From Marinomonas mediterranea MMB-1 (GTDB lineage: Bacteria; Pseudomonadota; Gammaproteobacteria; Pseudomonadales; Marinomonadaceae), in contig NC_015276.1 in NCBI RefSeq assembly GCF_000192865.1, positions 3,410,001-3,474,000 of the forward strand: a DNA stretch of 64,000 nucleotides. The letters run 5' to 3'. The position numbers and the translations under genes are program-made. Position 1 is the stretch's first letter, and every line of letters begins with the position of its first letter. The notes below the pieces were generated by a model. It searched no databases. It was given only the letters and a program-made list of their open reading frames with translations, and was not told the DNA's origin. Below, in pieces: positions 1 through 7,845 of the stretch.

Positions 1-535
1 GATTGTTTTGGCAACCAATGACGACAAAGTCTTCATCAAACAACTTAGCTTTTGGGTGTTTATCCGATAGTTCTTTTTCTGGCATGATTAGAAAATCAAT
101 ATTCCCCTGCTCCAACTTTCCCTGAGGGTCATTTGTTGGAGCAATCAACTCTAACTTCATACGTGGTGCAATGTCTGAGATTTGCCTTACCACTTTTGCC
201 ATTAACGTAGTCGACGTATAATCACTTAATAAGACCCTAAAGCAGCGTTCTGAGCTAGCTGGTTCAAACTCTAAACGACGCTCTACAGTCGTTTGAATCT
301 GCATGAGTATGTTATGAACAGGGATTTTCAAGCTTTCCCCCAAAGGCGTTAATACCATGTGAGCCCCATTTCTACATAACAATTCATCCTCAAAAAACTC
401 CCTTAGCCGAGCCAGAGCACCGCTCGTTGCAGGCTGACTAAGGCAGATTTGATCTGCCGCACGCGTAATACTTTTTTCAGTGAGAAGAGCATCAAGCGCC
501 ACTAATAAATTCAAATCCAGTCGATTTAATCGCAT
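1..535 (-). CDS. LysR-family transcriptional regulator (partial, cut by window edge)
   Basis: This is the N-terminal part of a LysR-type regulator; the remainder lies before base 1. The reading frame starts at the ATG read leftwards from 535 and opens MRLNRLDLNLLVALDALL, typical of the winged helix-turn-helix of the NodD/PcpR-like branch. QPATSGALARLREFFEDELL is the recognition helix and wing. From about residue 90 the start of the effector-binding domain is visible (FRVLLSDYTSTTLMAKVV). It faces the same way as the MFS, cupin and dehydrogenase genes to its right and is a plausible regulator of that catabolic island, but this is inferred from position only. The family is clear; the ligand is unknown. 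Confidence 0.9.
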   Translation of the reverse strand, partial: MRLNRLDLNLLVALDALLTEKSITRAADQICLSQPATSGALARLREFFEDELLCRNGAHMVLTPLGESLKIPVHNILMQIQTTVERRLEFEPASSERCFRVLLSDYTSTTLMAKVVRQISDIAPRMKLELIAPTNDPQGKLEQGNIDFLIMPEKELSDKHPKAKLFDEDFVVIGCQNN

Positions 536-650
536 GTATCCTCCAAGGTTATTAAGAGCAAGATGACATCACTGAACAGCGAATTCAACTCTAAAATACA
601 CCACACTCATTCAGTCAGGCCTCTTAATATCCGTCACTCAGATTACTCGT

Positions 651-1868
651 TTATGCGTATTGTTCTTGTTTTTTTGACATTTGCTTTCTAAGAAAAAGAG
701 CAGCAATAAAACAGGTTAGCAATGCAATGGCACCAAATATTTGGAAGGTACTTAAGTAGTTTTCGCTCCCCACTTGCGTCGCTACCCATGAAAACGCAAG
801 GGTGCTAACAAATTGACCAAAAGCAAAGGTGGATTGCCATATACCTACCCCTAATCCCCGAACATCGAATTCCAATTTGGACACCGCCCAAGTTAACATG
901 GTCGGCAGCAGCATGCCTGCGCCAAATTGATTAAAAAAGCCCGCTAATATAAACCATTGATAGTTTTCAGCGTGGCTCATGCTAATAAAGCCCACCGCTA
1001 AAATTGCAAACTCTAAGAACACCAAACTTTTTGTACCGAGTAATTTGTGTGCATAACGATAAGCAATAGCACCTATTGGAACACCAAGAGCCGTAATCGA
1101 TAACAACAAACCAGACAAGGACGCATCATTTATATCAAAGTGCCCCAAAGCCGTACTCAGTTGAAACATCAGGATATAAAAGAACACACCACCTACCAGC
1201 GTAAACGCGCACACAGTGAGCATATGTGACTTTGGCAACCGCCCTCTGCTTGCTTTCTTTTCATCAGATTCAACCGAGCGTTGACGGCTTGAAAAACGGT
1301 TTTCCCAAGTAAATAAAAGCACCAAAATAGCCAAAATAAGGCTGCTACCATAGAGTAAAAATGGACCTTTCCAGCCAAACTGACTCCCTAAAAAACCTGA
1401 CAAAGGGAAAAGAAACATCGCCGTCACGGTCGCTAACGCAGCCTGGCTGCCAAGCCATTTATCTCGCTTATCACCCGAAAAGTAATCGCCTATCAGCGTC
1501 GTTGAACAAGTAATGATCACAGCTTCACAAAGCCCAACACAGATTCTGGAAATAAAAATAGGCCAATAATCAGAAAGTAAAATCGGAGACATACCACTGA
1601 AGGCATAGATAATCATCGACCAGATAAGCAGCTTCCTACGCCCTACTTTATCGGCAAGAATGCCCGCGACCGGAGCCCCTAAAGCAATGCATAATGCCGG
1701 AATCGACAGTAACAAGGGGACCCAATATATGGCATTTTCAATATCCTTGAACTGCTGCATTAACAAAGGCACAATCGGAGCTAAAAGAGCCGCTCCCATT
1801 ACCGTCAACGTAATCGGAAGTATTAACACGACTCCCTGTAGGTTTCCTGCGCTTCTCTCTTGACTCAT
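651..1868 (-). CDS. MFS transporter
   Basis: A 405-residue major facilitator carrier in the inner membrane with about 12 hydrophobic segments in two halves. The loop after the second segment carries the family motif (ADKVGRRKLL, near residue 72), and a long charged central loop (near residues 195-215) separates the halves. The ATG is preceded by GGTGAT. It is read in the same direction as the downstream LysR gene and lies beside a cupin and two dehydrogenase genes. It is therefore a good candidate for the importer of the island's substrate, although drug-efflux members of the family look similar. The substrate cannot be read from sequence. Confidence 0.85.
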   Translation of the reverse strand: MSQERSAGNLQGVVLILPITLTVMGAALLAPIVPLLMQQFKDIENAIYWVPLLLSIPALCIALGAPVAGILADKVGRRKLLIWSMIIYAFSGMSPILLSDYWPIFISRICVGLCEAVIITCSTTLIGDYFSGDKRDKWLGSQAALATVTAMFLFPLSGFLGSQFGWKGPFLLYGSSLILAILVLLFTWENRFSSRQRSVESDEKKASRGRLPKSHMLTVCAFTLVGGVFFYILMFQLSTALGHFDINDASLSGLLLSITALGVPIGAIAYRYAHKLLGTKSLVFLEFAILAVGFISMSHAENYQWFILAGFFNQFGAGMLLPTMLTWAVSKLEFDVRGLGVGIWQSTFAFGQFVSTLAFSWVATQVGSENYLSTFQIFGAIALLTCFIAALFLRKQMSKKQEQYA

Positions 1869-1978
1869 ATTATCACCGTATTGTTTTTATTAGAGGGCTA
1901 TATTCTTATGCTAACGAACAGGATTACGTGGCACTAATCGCGATATCAAATACACGAAATCTGTTTTACAGATAGTGT

Positions 1979-2473
1979 TCAAGGATGTACTTCTTCTAGT
2001 GGTGTTCCTTTTATATTGACAGGGAATGCTTCGGTTAAAACAAACACGATACGACACGTTGTTACATCACTCGGGTTACGCCATTGATGTATCGTCCCTC
2101 GTTGGACAACAATATCTCCAGGATAAAGTCGAGTGTTAACACCATCATCGAGCACCAACTCCAACTCACCGGAAATAACGACACCGTAATCAAGGCTGTT
2201 TGTCCTATGCATGGGAGATTCCTTACCGGGCAGCATATCGACTACTCGGATAACGGAGCCTCCTTTTAAAGTAACGCCCGCATCACGCTCAATACCATCG
2301 ACTGGGTCATTATTGTCAACAGGAAGTTCTGCCGTGGACCAGATCAACGTAAATTCAGCATCTTCATTCTGAGGCATATATTGGGGAGGAAGGGCGTTAT
2401 CTTTCCAAATTACTGCGTTACCTTTTTCATCGTGACCAGTGACGACACGCCTAACAAGAGAGGTACTCTTCAT
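1979..2473 (-). CDS. Cupin-domain protein
   Basis: A 164-residue cytoplasmic protein with a single C-terminal cupin barrel. The metal-site region around residues 90-140 contains HRTNSLDYGVVISGELEL followed by GDIVVQRGTIHQWRNPS, the two conserved cupin motifs with their histidines and acidic residue. The N-terminal 60 residues look like the extension found in small stand-alone cupins annotated beside sugar-acid or alcohol catabolic genes. It lies between the MFS gene and the DenD-like gene, all on one strand. It could be an isomerase, a dioxygenase or a binding protein; the sequence does not decide. AAGG lies about ten bases before the ATG. Confidence 0.75.
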   Translation of the reverse strand: MKSTSLVRRVVTGHDEKGNAVIWKDNALPPQYMPQNEDAEFTLIWSTAELPVDNNDPVDGIERDAGVTLKGGSVIRVVDMLPGKESPMHRTNSLDYGVVISGELELVLDDGVNTRLYPGDIVVQRGTIHQWRNPSDVTTCRIVFVLTEAFPVNIKGTPLEEVHP

Positions 2474-2569
2474 ATTAATTTGCCTTTATTGCAACCGAAA
2501 ACATGGAATAAACGTAAATATCGTCAAATTTATAATCTAAATTTTCGACAACATTCATTTGTTAAGCTG

Positions 2570-3502
2570 TTATAAATTTTCTAATACATCGTTAACTAGA
2601 TTTTTTAGTGTCCCGTTGTGTTTTAAACCAATAGAATCGGCTAACAGAGTCTCTAATTTTGGGTAAGATCCAAACGCACGCTCCAGCTCATCATCCGGCT
2701 CATAAGTCACTACATTAGATTGATTGTTTAACTGTGTATTAATTTCTTCTATTAACTCCACCATAGAGCAGCGAATTGCAGGCAGTGTGATTGCATTTTT
2801 TAAAGCCAAATTATCGGAATTGATACTAGAAGCCTGAATTAAGTTAGCAACACATTGTTGAACGGACATAATCCAAAGTGTCGCATTCGGTGACACCGGA
2901 GAAACAAAAGAGGCTCTCTTCTTTAACGCATGAAAAACATCACTCATAAATGCAGACTTTAAACCACTGTTACTTAATGGACGAGCCACAATCCCTGGTA
3001 GGCGAACGGAAACAGCGTTTAATAACTTACGACGATTCATATCGGCCAAAGCCAATTCCGCCATGGCTTTATGCGCTCCATATGTCAACGCTGGAGACAC
3101 AGGTGTATCATCTGTCACTTGTTGAGGCAGATCTTGTCCTAACACAGCAATAGAACTACTAAACACCAACCGAGATTGAGGTGATTTCATCGCCACCTCG
3201 TCGAACAATGAAAGCGTTGCATCTAGATTGATTGCTTTCGATAAGTCCGGATTTTTTTCTGCCGCCCCGCCAGGCACCGACGCTAGATGAAAAAGGACAT
3301 CTGAACCATCCTTTAAAAACTCTTGTCGAACCATCTCACTACTAAAGCTCCCTTCGACAAATCGAATCCCCTCCTCTGAGCGTCGTTGAACATTGGAAAA
3401 CGCTGTATCTAACAATGTAAGCGAGTTATTTTTATTCTTAGAAAGTGCTTTTACAAGAGCACTACCAACAAAGCCATTTGCACCCGTAATTAATATATTC
3501 AA
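2570..3502 (-). CDS. denD: NAD-dependent epimerase/dehydratase-type dehydrogenase, DenD-like
   Basis: An extended short-chain dehydrogenase of about 310 residues. The Rossmann motif GANGFVG is at the N-terminus, and the catalytic set is SSSIAVLG followed by YGAHK (YxxxK). FHLASVPGGAAEKNPDLS and SPNATLWIMS resemble D-erythronate dehydrogenase (DenD), which oxidises C-2 of four-carbon sugar acids with NAD. I place the start at a TTG (3502), which gives MNILITGANG with GGGA nine bases upstream; the frame can be extended five codons to another TTG with no ribosome site. It is the first gene of the leftward arm of the island. The DenD name is by resemblance and another hydroxy acid is possible. 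Confidence 0.7.
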   Translation of the reverse strand: MNILITGANGFVGSALVKALSKNKNNSLTLLDTAFSNVQRRSEEGIRFVEGSFSSEMVRQEFLKDGSDVLFHLASVPGGAAEKNPDLSKAINLDATLSLFDEVAMKSPQSRLVFSSSIAVLGQDLPQQVTDDTPVSPALTYGAHKAMAELALADMNRRKLLNAVSVRLPGIVARPLSNSGLKSAFMSDVFHALKKRASFVSPVSPNATLWIMSVQQCVANLIQASSINSDNLALKNAITLPAIRCSMVELIEEINTQLNNQSNVVTYEPDDELERAFGSYPKLETLLADSIGLKHNGTLKNLVNDVLENL

Positions 3503-3560
3503 AACACTTATTCCCAAATCTTATTCAAAAAGTAGACACTAAATATAAATTCGATATTTT

Positions 3561-3573
3561 GATTTAATAAATC
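3561..3573. promoter_or_regulatory. Palindrome in divergent promoter region
   Basis: GATTTAATAAATC is a perfect 6-1-6 palindrome about 60 bases before the DenD-like start. It lies in the AT-rich 240-base region from which the two arms of the catabolic island diverge. Its position suits an operator, possibly for the nearby LysR protein, but there is no proof of binding and AT-rich palindromes also arise by chance. Confidence 0.3.
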
Positions 3574-3742
3574 ATCCCAAAAGACTTAAAAACAAACTAG
3601 CAAACAAGATTTAAAATATCACCAACAACCCTATCGGAATTACAAATAGCCTTATTCCAAACAATCAATATTGATTTTATTGAACATCCAAATAAAAACA
3701 TTCACATTAAGATTCCCTCTAAAAATAATGAGAGAGCTAGAA

Positions 3743-4042
3743 ATGATTTATGAGGTTGCAGAAATATCAGTATTGATCGGACAAGAAGAGTATTTTGAAA
3801 AGGCCGTATATAAAGCCAGTCAGCACTTCAAAGAAGCCAAAGGATGTATCGGTCTAAAACTCGAACGGTCAATTGAGACCCCCAATCATTATCGACTTAT
3901 CGTGGGGTGGAACACGGTTGAAGATCATATGGTTACCTTCAAAAATTCAGAAGGTTTTAAAAAATGGCGAGAACTCGCATCCCCCTTCTTTGAAAAACCA
4001 CCAAAAGTTGAGCACGTAAAGCAAGTACTAGAGGCGTTCTAA
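3743..4042 (+). CDS. ABM-domain (antibiotic biosynthesis monooxygenase-like) protein
   Basis: A roughly 99-residue protein with the ferredoxin-like dimeric alpha/beta barrel fold of the ABM family. Supporting sequence: CIGLKLERSIETPNHYRLIV, then W-N-T-V-E-D-H, then the FKKWRELASPFFEKPP tail. Members include quinol monooxygenases, heme-degrading enzymes and many small catabolic helpers. The frame is open 24 codons further upstream, but the ATG at 3743 has AGAGAG six bases before it and gives a family-length product, so I prefer it. It is the first gene of the rightward arm and ends 20 bases before the HpsN-like gene, implying cotranscription. No catalytic function can be assigned. Confidence 0.7.
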   Translation: MIYEVAEISVLIGQEEYFEKAVYKASQHFKEAKGCIGLKLERSIETPNHYRLIVGWNTVEDHMVTFKNSEGFKKWRELASPFFEKPPKVEHVKQVLEAF

Positions 4043-4062
4043 TAAAATAATAAGAGGTTGTT

Positions 4063-5397
4063 ATGGCACACTGGATTAAAAAAAGTGTTGGAATGGACAT
4101 AAGATCGAACAATGATCGTAAAGTTAGAGACATTGTTGAAACCACTTTGGCAGATATTGAACAAAATGGCGATACGGCAATACGCAAGCTCTCTGTAAAG
4201 TTCGACAATTGGGACCGTGAGGATTACCGACTATCAAGTGCAGAAATTCAAGCATGTATCGACAGTTTGTCCCCTCAAGCACTCAAAGATATCGAGTTTG
4301 CACAAAAACAAGTTCGCCATTTCGCGCAAATTCAACGTAACTCCATTCAAGATGCCGAAGAAGAGACGCTTCCGGGTGTTATATTGGGACACAAAAATTT
4401 GCCTTTAAATTCAGCGGGCTGTTATGTTCCCGGCGGTAAATACCCATTGCTCGCCTCTGCTCATATGTCAGTAATAACAGCAAAAGTCGCCGGAGTTCCA
4501 AGAGTCATTACCTGTGCGCCGCCATTTGAAGGTAAATTAGCGCCCGCAATCGTAGCGGCTCAAGCGATGGCAGGGGCAGATGAAATTTATGCGCTTGGTG
4601 GCATTCAAGCCATAGGTGCGATGGCTTTGGGTACAAAATCCATTTCGCCTGTCGATATTTTGGTTGGACCAGGTAATGCTTTTGTGGCTGAAGCCAAAAG
4701 GCAGATGTTTGGTCGCGTTGGAATTGACCTATTTGCAGGGCCAACAGAAACCCTAATTATTGCCGACGAAAGTGTCGACGCAGAGCTGTGCGCTACAGAC
4801 ATACTAGGACAAATAGAGCACGGTCCAGATAGCCCAGGTATATTACTGACAAATTCAGAAAAACTCGCACGCGAAACGATTTCAGAGATTGAAAGGTTAC
4901 TTAAAATTTTACCTACTGCAGAACACGCACGCATTGCATGGGAAAACTTTGGTGAAGTCATCGTTGCGGAAAGTTATGACGAAATGGTGTCCATTGCCGA
5001 CGATATTGCATCAGAACACGTTCAAGTTATGACTGTCGACCCCGACTTTTTTTTGAACAAGATGACAAACTATGGCGCCCTTTTTCTAGGGCCTCGAACA
5101 AATGTTGCCTACGGCGATAAAGCCATTGGAACAAACCACACTTTGCCGACTAAAAAAGCGGCACGTTACACAGGTGGTTTATGGGTCGGAAAGTTTCTTA
5201 AGACATGTACCTATCAAAAGGTGATGACGGACGAAGCGTCTGCGCTCATAGGAGAGTATTGCTCAAGACTGTGTGACCTTGAAGGTTTTTCAGGTCACGG
5301 AGAGCAAGCCAATATTCGAGTACGCCGATATGGACATCGCGATGTCCCGTATGCAGGTATAGCTCCCCCTACTCCGGAGACCATAGCGAATGATTAA
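4063..5397 (+). CDS. hpsN: HpsN-like sulfopropanediol 3-dehydrogenase (histidinol dehydrogenase family)
   Basis: A 444-residue NAD-dependent zinc enzyme of the HisD superfamily. All HisD-type metal and catalytic positions are present: Q250 and H253 in GQIEHGPDSP, E318/H319 in ASEHVQVM, D352 in YGDKAIGTNHTLPT, and H412 in SGHGEQANIR. The opening (MAHWIKKS), WDREDYRLS, and AARYTGGLWVGKFLKTCTYQ resemble HpsN, which oxidises (R)-2,3-dihydroxypropane-1-sulfonate to (R)-sulfolactate, rather than true biosynthetic HisD. The setting agrees: no his genes, but a transporter, an SDR and another dehydrogenase. The start has AAGAGG six bases upstream. Family certain, substrate probable; true HisD is the main alternative. 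Confidence 0.78.
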   Translation: MAHWIKKSVGMDIRSNNDRKVRDIVETTLADIEQNGDTAIRKLSVKFDNWDREDYRLSSAEIQACIDSLSPQALKDIEFAQKQVRHFAQIQRNSIQDAEEETLPGVILGHKNLPLNSAGCYVPGGKYPLLASAHMSVITAKVAGVPRVITCAPPFEGKLAPAIVAAQAMAGADEIYALGGIQAIGAMALGTKSISPVDILVGPGNAFVAEAKRQMFGRVGIDLFAGPTETLIIADESVDAELCATDILGQIEHGPDSPGILLTNSEKLARETISEIERLLKILPTAEHARIAWENFGEVIVAESYDEMVSIADDIASEHVQVMTVDPDFFLNKMTNYGALFLGPRTNVAYGDKAIGTNHTLPTKKAARYTGGLWVGKFLKTCTYQKVMTDEASALIGEYCSRLCDLEGFSGHGEQANIRVRRYGHRDVPYAGIAPPTPETIAND

Positions 5398-6160
5398 TTC
5401 CTTGCCCCATACCCCCAGTTTTAGTTTGGAGGGAAGGCGAGCTCTTGTTACCGGTGCTAGCCGGGGAATAGGATTGGGCCTTAGCACCGCTTTGGCTCAA
5501 TCAGGCGCACACGTTACCTTAGTCGCTAGAAATAAAGAAGACGTGACGCTCGCCGCCAATGCGATAAAAGCCGAAGGCTTTCTAGCGGAAGCAGTTTCGC
5601 TTGATGTGTCGAACTATGAGGACGTACAGCGTTTTTGTAGCAACCAACCTCCGTTTCATATACTCATAAATAATGCCGGAACAAATCGTCCAAAATCCAT
5701 TTTAGATCTAGATCTTGAAGACTATGATGCCGTCCTCGACCTTAATCTAAAAAGTACAATATTTATGACCAAAGAAATTGCGAAGCATATGATACAGGCT
5801 AATATTTCGGGCTCTTTAATTCATATCGGATCTCAAATGGGTCACGTTGGTAGTGCTAACAGAACGCTGTATTGTGCGTCGAAGTGGGCAATTGAAGGAT
5901 TCAATAAAGCCCTTGCGGTTGAGTTGGCTGAATATGGAATCCGCAGCAATACCATTTGTCCCACATTTATCGAGACGCCGATGACACAGCCTTTTCTCGA
6001 AGATGAACACTTTCGCACTCATGTATTATCAAAAATAAAGCTTGGTCGTCTTGGTCAAATAGAAGATCTTATGGGAGCGGCCGTCTTTCTTGCCTCGGAC
6101 GCCTCGTCCATGATGACAGGAAGCAGCATGTTAATCGACGGGGGATGGACGGCAGATTAA
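5390..6160 (+). CDS. Short-chain dehydrogenase/reductase (SDR)
   Basis: A classical 256-residue SDR. It has the cofactor motif TGASRGIG near residue 21, NNAG near residue 94, and the catalytic triad S148 (HIGSQ) with Y161 and K165 (YCASK). The C-terminus MLIDGGWTAD is typical of gluconate 5-dehydrogenase-like and sugar-alcohol SDRs. Its start overlaps the end of the HpsN-like gene by eight bases, so the two are translationally coupled. In known dihydroxypropanesulfonate loci the companion dehydrogenases HpsO and HpsP interconvert the two enantiomers at C-2, and this gene could have that role. Substrate unproven. Confidence 0.85.
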   Translation: MINSLPHTPSFSLEGRRALVTGASRGIGLGLSTALAQSGAHVTLVARNKEDVTLAANAIKAEGFLAEAVSLDVSNYEDVQRFCSNQPPFHILINNAGTNRPKSILDLDLEDYDAVLDLNLKSTIFMTKEIAKHMIQANISGSLIHIGSQMGHVGSANRTLYCASKWAIEGFNKALAVELAEYGIRSNTICPTFIETPMTQPFLEDEHFRTHVLSKIKLGRLGQIEDLMGAAVFLASDASSMMTGSSMLIDGGWTAD

Positions 6161-6190
6161 AACAACCTTCTCATGTCGTTTTAATTATTC
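6157..6190. terminator. Possible bidirectional terminator
   Basis: TTAAAAC and GTTTTAA form a seven-base AT-rich inverted repeat just after the SDR stop codon, between two convergent genes (SDR and alkB). The stem is weak, so the call rests mainly on position. Confidence 0.3.
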
Positions 6191-6203
6191 ACCAATTTAC
6201 ATC

Positions 6204-6773
6204 TCAGTGTGAAGCCTCTCTAAGAATCTGCCTAAACGTTAAACTGATTCGCTCCTCTGTTACCTTTTTCCTAACAGGGAGCGAGTGCTGCCATAAAACT
6301 TGAGCTGATGCGCTCATAATTAGCCAACTTTCGTTTTCAAGTTTTATCGACGTTTTCGTTTTGTGGTTGTGCTTTAAGCGAAGTAAAAAGTCACGTTCTG
6401 CCCCGACACTGTATGTCACTACAACAGGAGCCGGTCCAAGTTCTCGTTCATTATCACTGTGCCAGCCCATATAATCATCGCCATGTCGATAAAGATTGGC
6501 TAACACCGAGTTATAGGATTGGCCTGCAAACACTTCTGCTCGGTGCTTAAAAACCTTCATCCAATCTGGCCAGCCATAACCAAAGTGAGTTTTACCAGAA
6601 TAAGCGTACTGAAGCCCATCGTCAGCAATAAAAGACACTAGCCTCGGAACCAATATCTCTTTCCCAAACATCATCAATGATTCTTGCTGCCAATCTATTT
6701 TTTGTCGCAATAATTGAAAATTATCGCCATTACTTGAGCTCGGCGGAATATAGCGATAAGGTGCATCATACAT
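6204..6773 (-). CDS. alkB: AlkB-like 2-oxoglutarate/Fe(II) DNA repair dioxygenase
   Basis: A 189-residue oxidative demethylase that removes alkyl lesions from DNA or RNA bases using Fe(II), oxygen and 2-oxoglutarate. The facial triad is visible as H105 and D107 (GWHSDNE) and H163 (LWQHSLPV); the 2-oxoglutarate-binding arginines are R175 and R181 (RISLTFR). The layout, with the nucleotide-recognition lid in the N-terminal half, resembles the AlkB2/ALKBH2-like branch rather than E. coli AlkB. It starts only about 13 bases from the divergent DUF1624 gene, so their promoters must overlap neighbouring coding sequence. No ada gene is nearby. Confidence 0.88.
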   Translation of the reverse strand: MYDAPYRYIPPSSSNGDNFQLLRQKIDWQQESLMMFGKEILVPRLVSFIADDGLQYAYSGKTHFGYGWPDWMKVFKHRAEVFAGQSYNSVLANLYRHGDDYMGWHSDNERELGPAPVVVTYSVGAERDFLLRLKHNHKTKTSIKLENESWLIMSASAQVLWQHSLPVRKKVTEERISLTFRQILREASH

Positions 6774-6786
6774 AGATATTGGAATC

Positions 6787-7530
6787 TTGATTGTGTTGTC
6801 CCTAAACTTAAACCAACTTCATAGACCTGACAACCGCAGTGCTTTTTTAGACATTTATCGCGGTACTGCGGTGCTTCTAATGATTGTCTTTCATTTTTGT
6901 TGGGATCTCAGACATTTTGGGTATCTAGACTATTCATTGACAGCGCCCTTTTGGGTTGGATTTAGAACGGTTATTGTATTTTTATTTTTATCTGCCATTG
7001 GCTGGTCAAGTTACTTAGCGGTACACGCTGGCCAACCCTTTTCTCGTTTTAGAAAACACATGGCGGTTTTACTGTTCGCTGCCACCTTGATTTCTCTTGT
7101 GACTTACATAGTCTTTCCCAAACAATGGATATTCTTTGGAATATTACACTTCATATTCTTTGCTTCCATTGCTGTTCGACCATTAGCTCAAAGACCCGTT
7201 ATTTCATTAGCTCTCGGGATTGTCATTGCTGCTATATATTGGTTAACAGATTGGTTCGCCTTTCCAGACTTTAAACATTTCCTGTACAACGATCTACACC
7301 TTCCTAGAAAAACCGTCGATATTATTGCGCCGCTTCCTTGGATCAGCGTAGTCTTCATAGGCCCGATATTAGGGTATTTAAAAATCCATACTTTCATGGT
7401 TCCCAGCAACCTTGTTACAGCGGCAATTACCTTCTTCGGGCGGTACGCTTTGCGAGTTTACCTGATACATCAGATCATTCTTTTCACTCTTGTAGCGGCT
7501 GCTCATTATCTCATCAACTTCTTCATCTAA
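6787..7530 (+). CDS. DUF1624 / heparan-alpha-glucosaminide N-acetyltransferase-like membrane protein
   Basis: A 247-residue inner-membrane protein with about seven hydrophobic segments. The first contains LDIYRGTAVLLMIVFHFCWD, the signature of the DUF1624/YeiB-like acyltransferase superfamily, whose conserved histidine (in FHFCWDL) is thought to take part in acyl transfer across the membrane. No ATG exists before the first membrane helix. Possible starts are TTG at 6787, GTG at 6793 or TTG at 6796; TTGGA upstream fits GTG 6793 best. It is a single gene between alkB and the nrd promoter. The natural acceptor is unknown. Confidence 0.75.
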   Translation: MIVLSLNLNQLHRPDNRSAFLDIYRGTAVLLMIVFHFCWDLRHFGYLDYSLTAPFWVGFRTVIVFLFLSAIGWSSYLAVHAGQPFSRFRKHMAVLLFAATLISLVTYIVFPKQWIFFGILHFIFFASIAVRPLAQRPVISLALGIVIAAIYWLTDWFAFPDFKHFLYNDLHLPRKTVDIIAPLPWISVVFIGPILGYLKIHTFMVPSNLVTAAITFFGRYALRVYLIHQIILFTLVAAAHYLINFFI

Positions 7531-7757
7531 TTCCTCTTTTTAAACTGATATAAAACAAGAAGTATGAGGCGGATTTTTTTTTGTTTAAATCCCATTATGG
7601 GCTTGCCAGCTCGCTTTTCTAGAGTCTATCTATCGGGCGACGTAAGTGACTACTAATCTCAGATAAAAAGATTGAGAGAGGCGCAAAACTGATGAATTTT
7701 CAAGCCTTGATTTTAACCTAAATGATCTCTATTGTTCGTCTCATAGTAAGCCTTATT

Positions 7758-7773
7758 ACACTACATCTAGTGT
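7758..7773 (+). promoter_or_regulatory. NrdR box 1
   Basis: ACACTACATCTAGTGT closely matches the NrdR consensus (ACAC, central WATATATW-like core, GTGT). It starts 88 bases before the nrdA start codon. A second box begins 32 bases downstream, matching the three-turn spacing known for paired NrdR sites on ribonucleotide reductase promoters. NrdR should repress nrdA when dATP is abundant. Confidence 0.82.
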
Positions 7774-7789
7774 CTTGATCTAAACTCAC

Positions 7790-7805
7790 ATACTAGATAC
7801 AGTGT
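7790..7805 (+). promoter_or_regulatory. NrdR box 2
   Basis: ATACTAGATACAGTGT is a weaker NrdR site with an intact GTGT half. It lies 32 bases (start to start) from box 1 on the same face of the helix. The pair together is more convincing than either site alone. Confidence 0.72.
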
Positions 7806-7845
7806 TCTAAACACAACATGATAGACACCGATGGGAACCTAAAAC

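Noticed and set aside
4063..5397. Calling the HisD-family gene as histidinol dehydrogenase (hisD)
   Set aside because: The sequence resembles HpsN more than biosynthetic HisD and the neighbours are catabolic; no other histidine genes are present.
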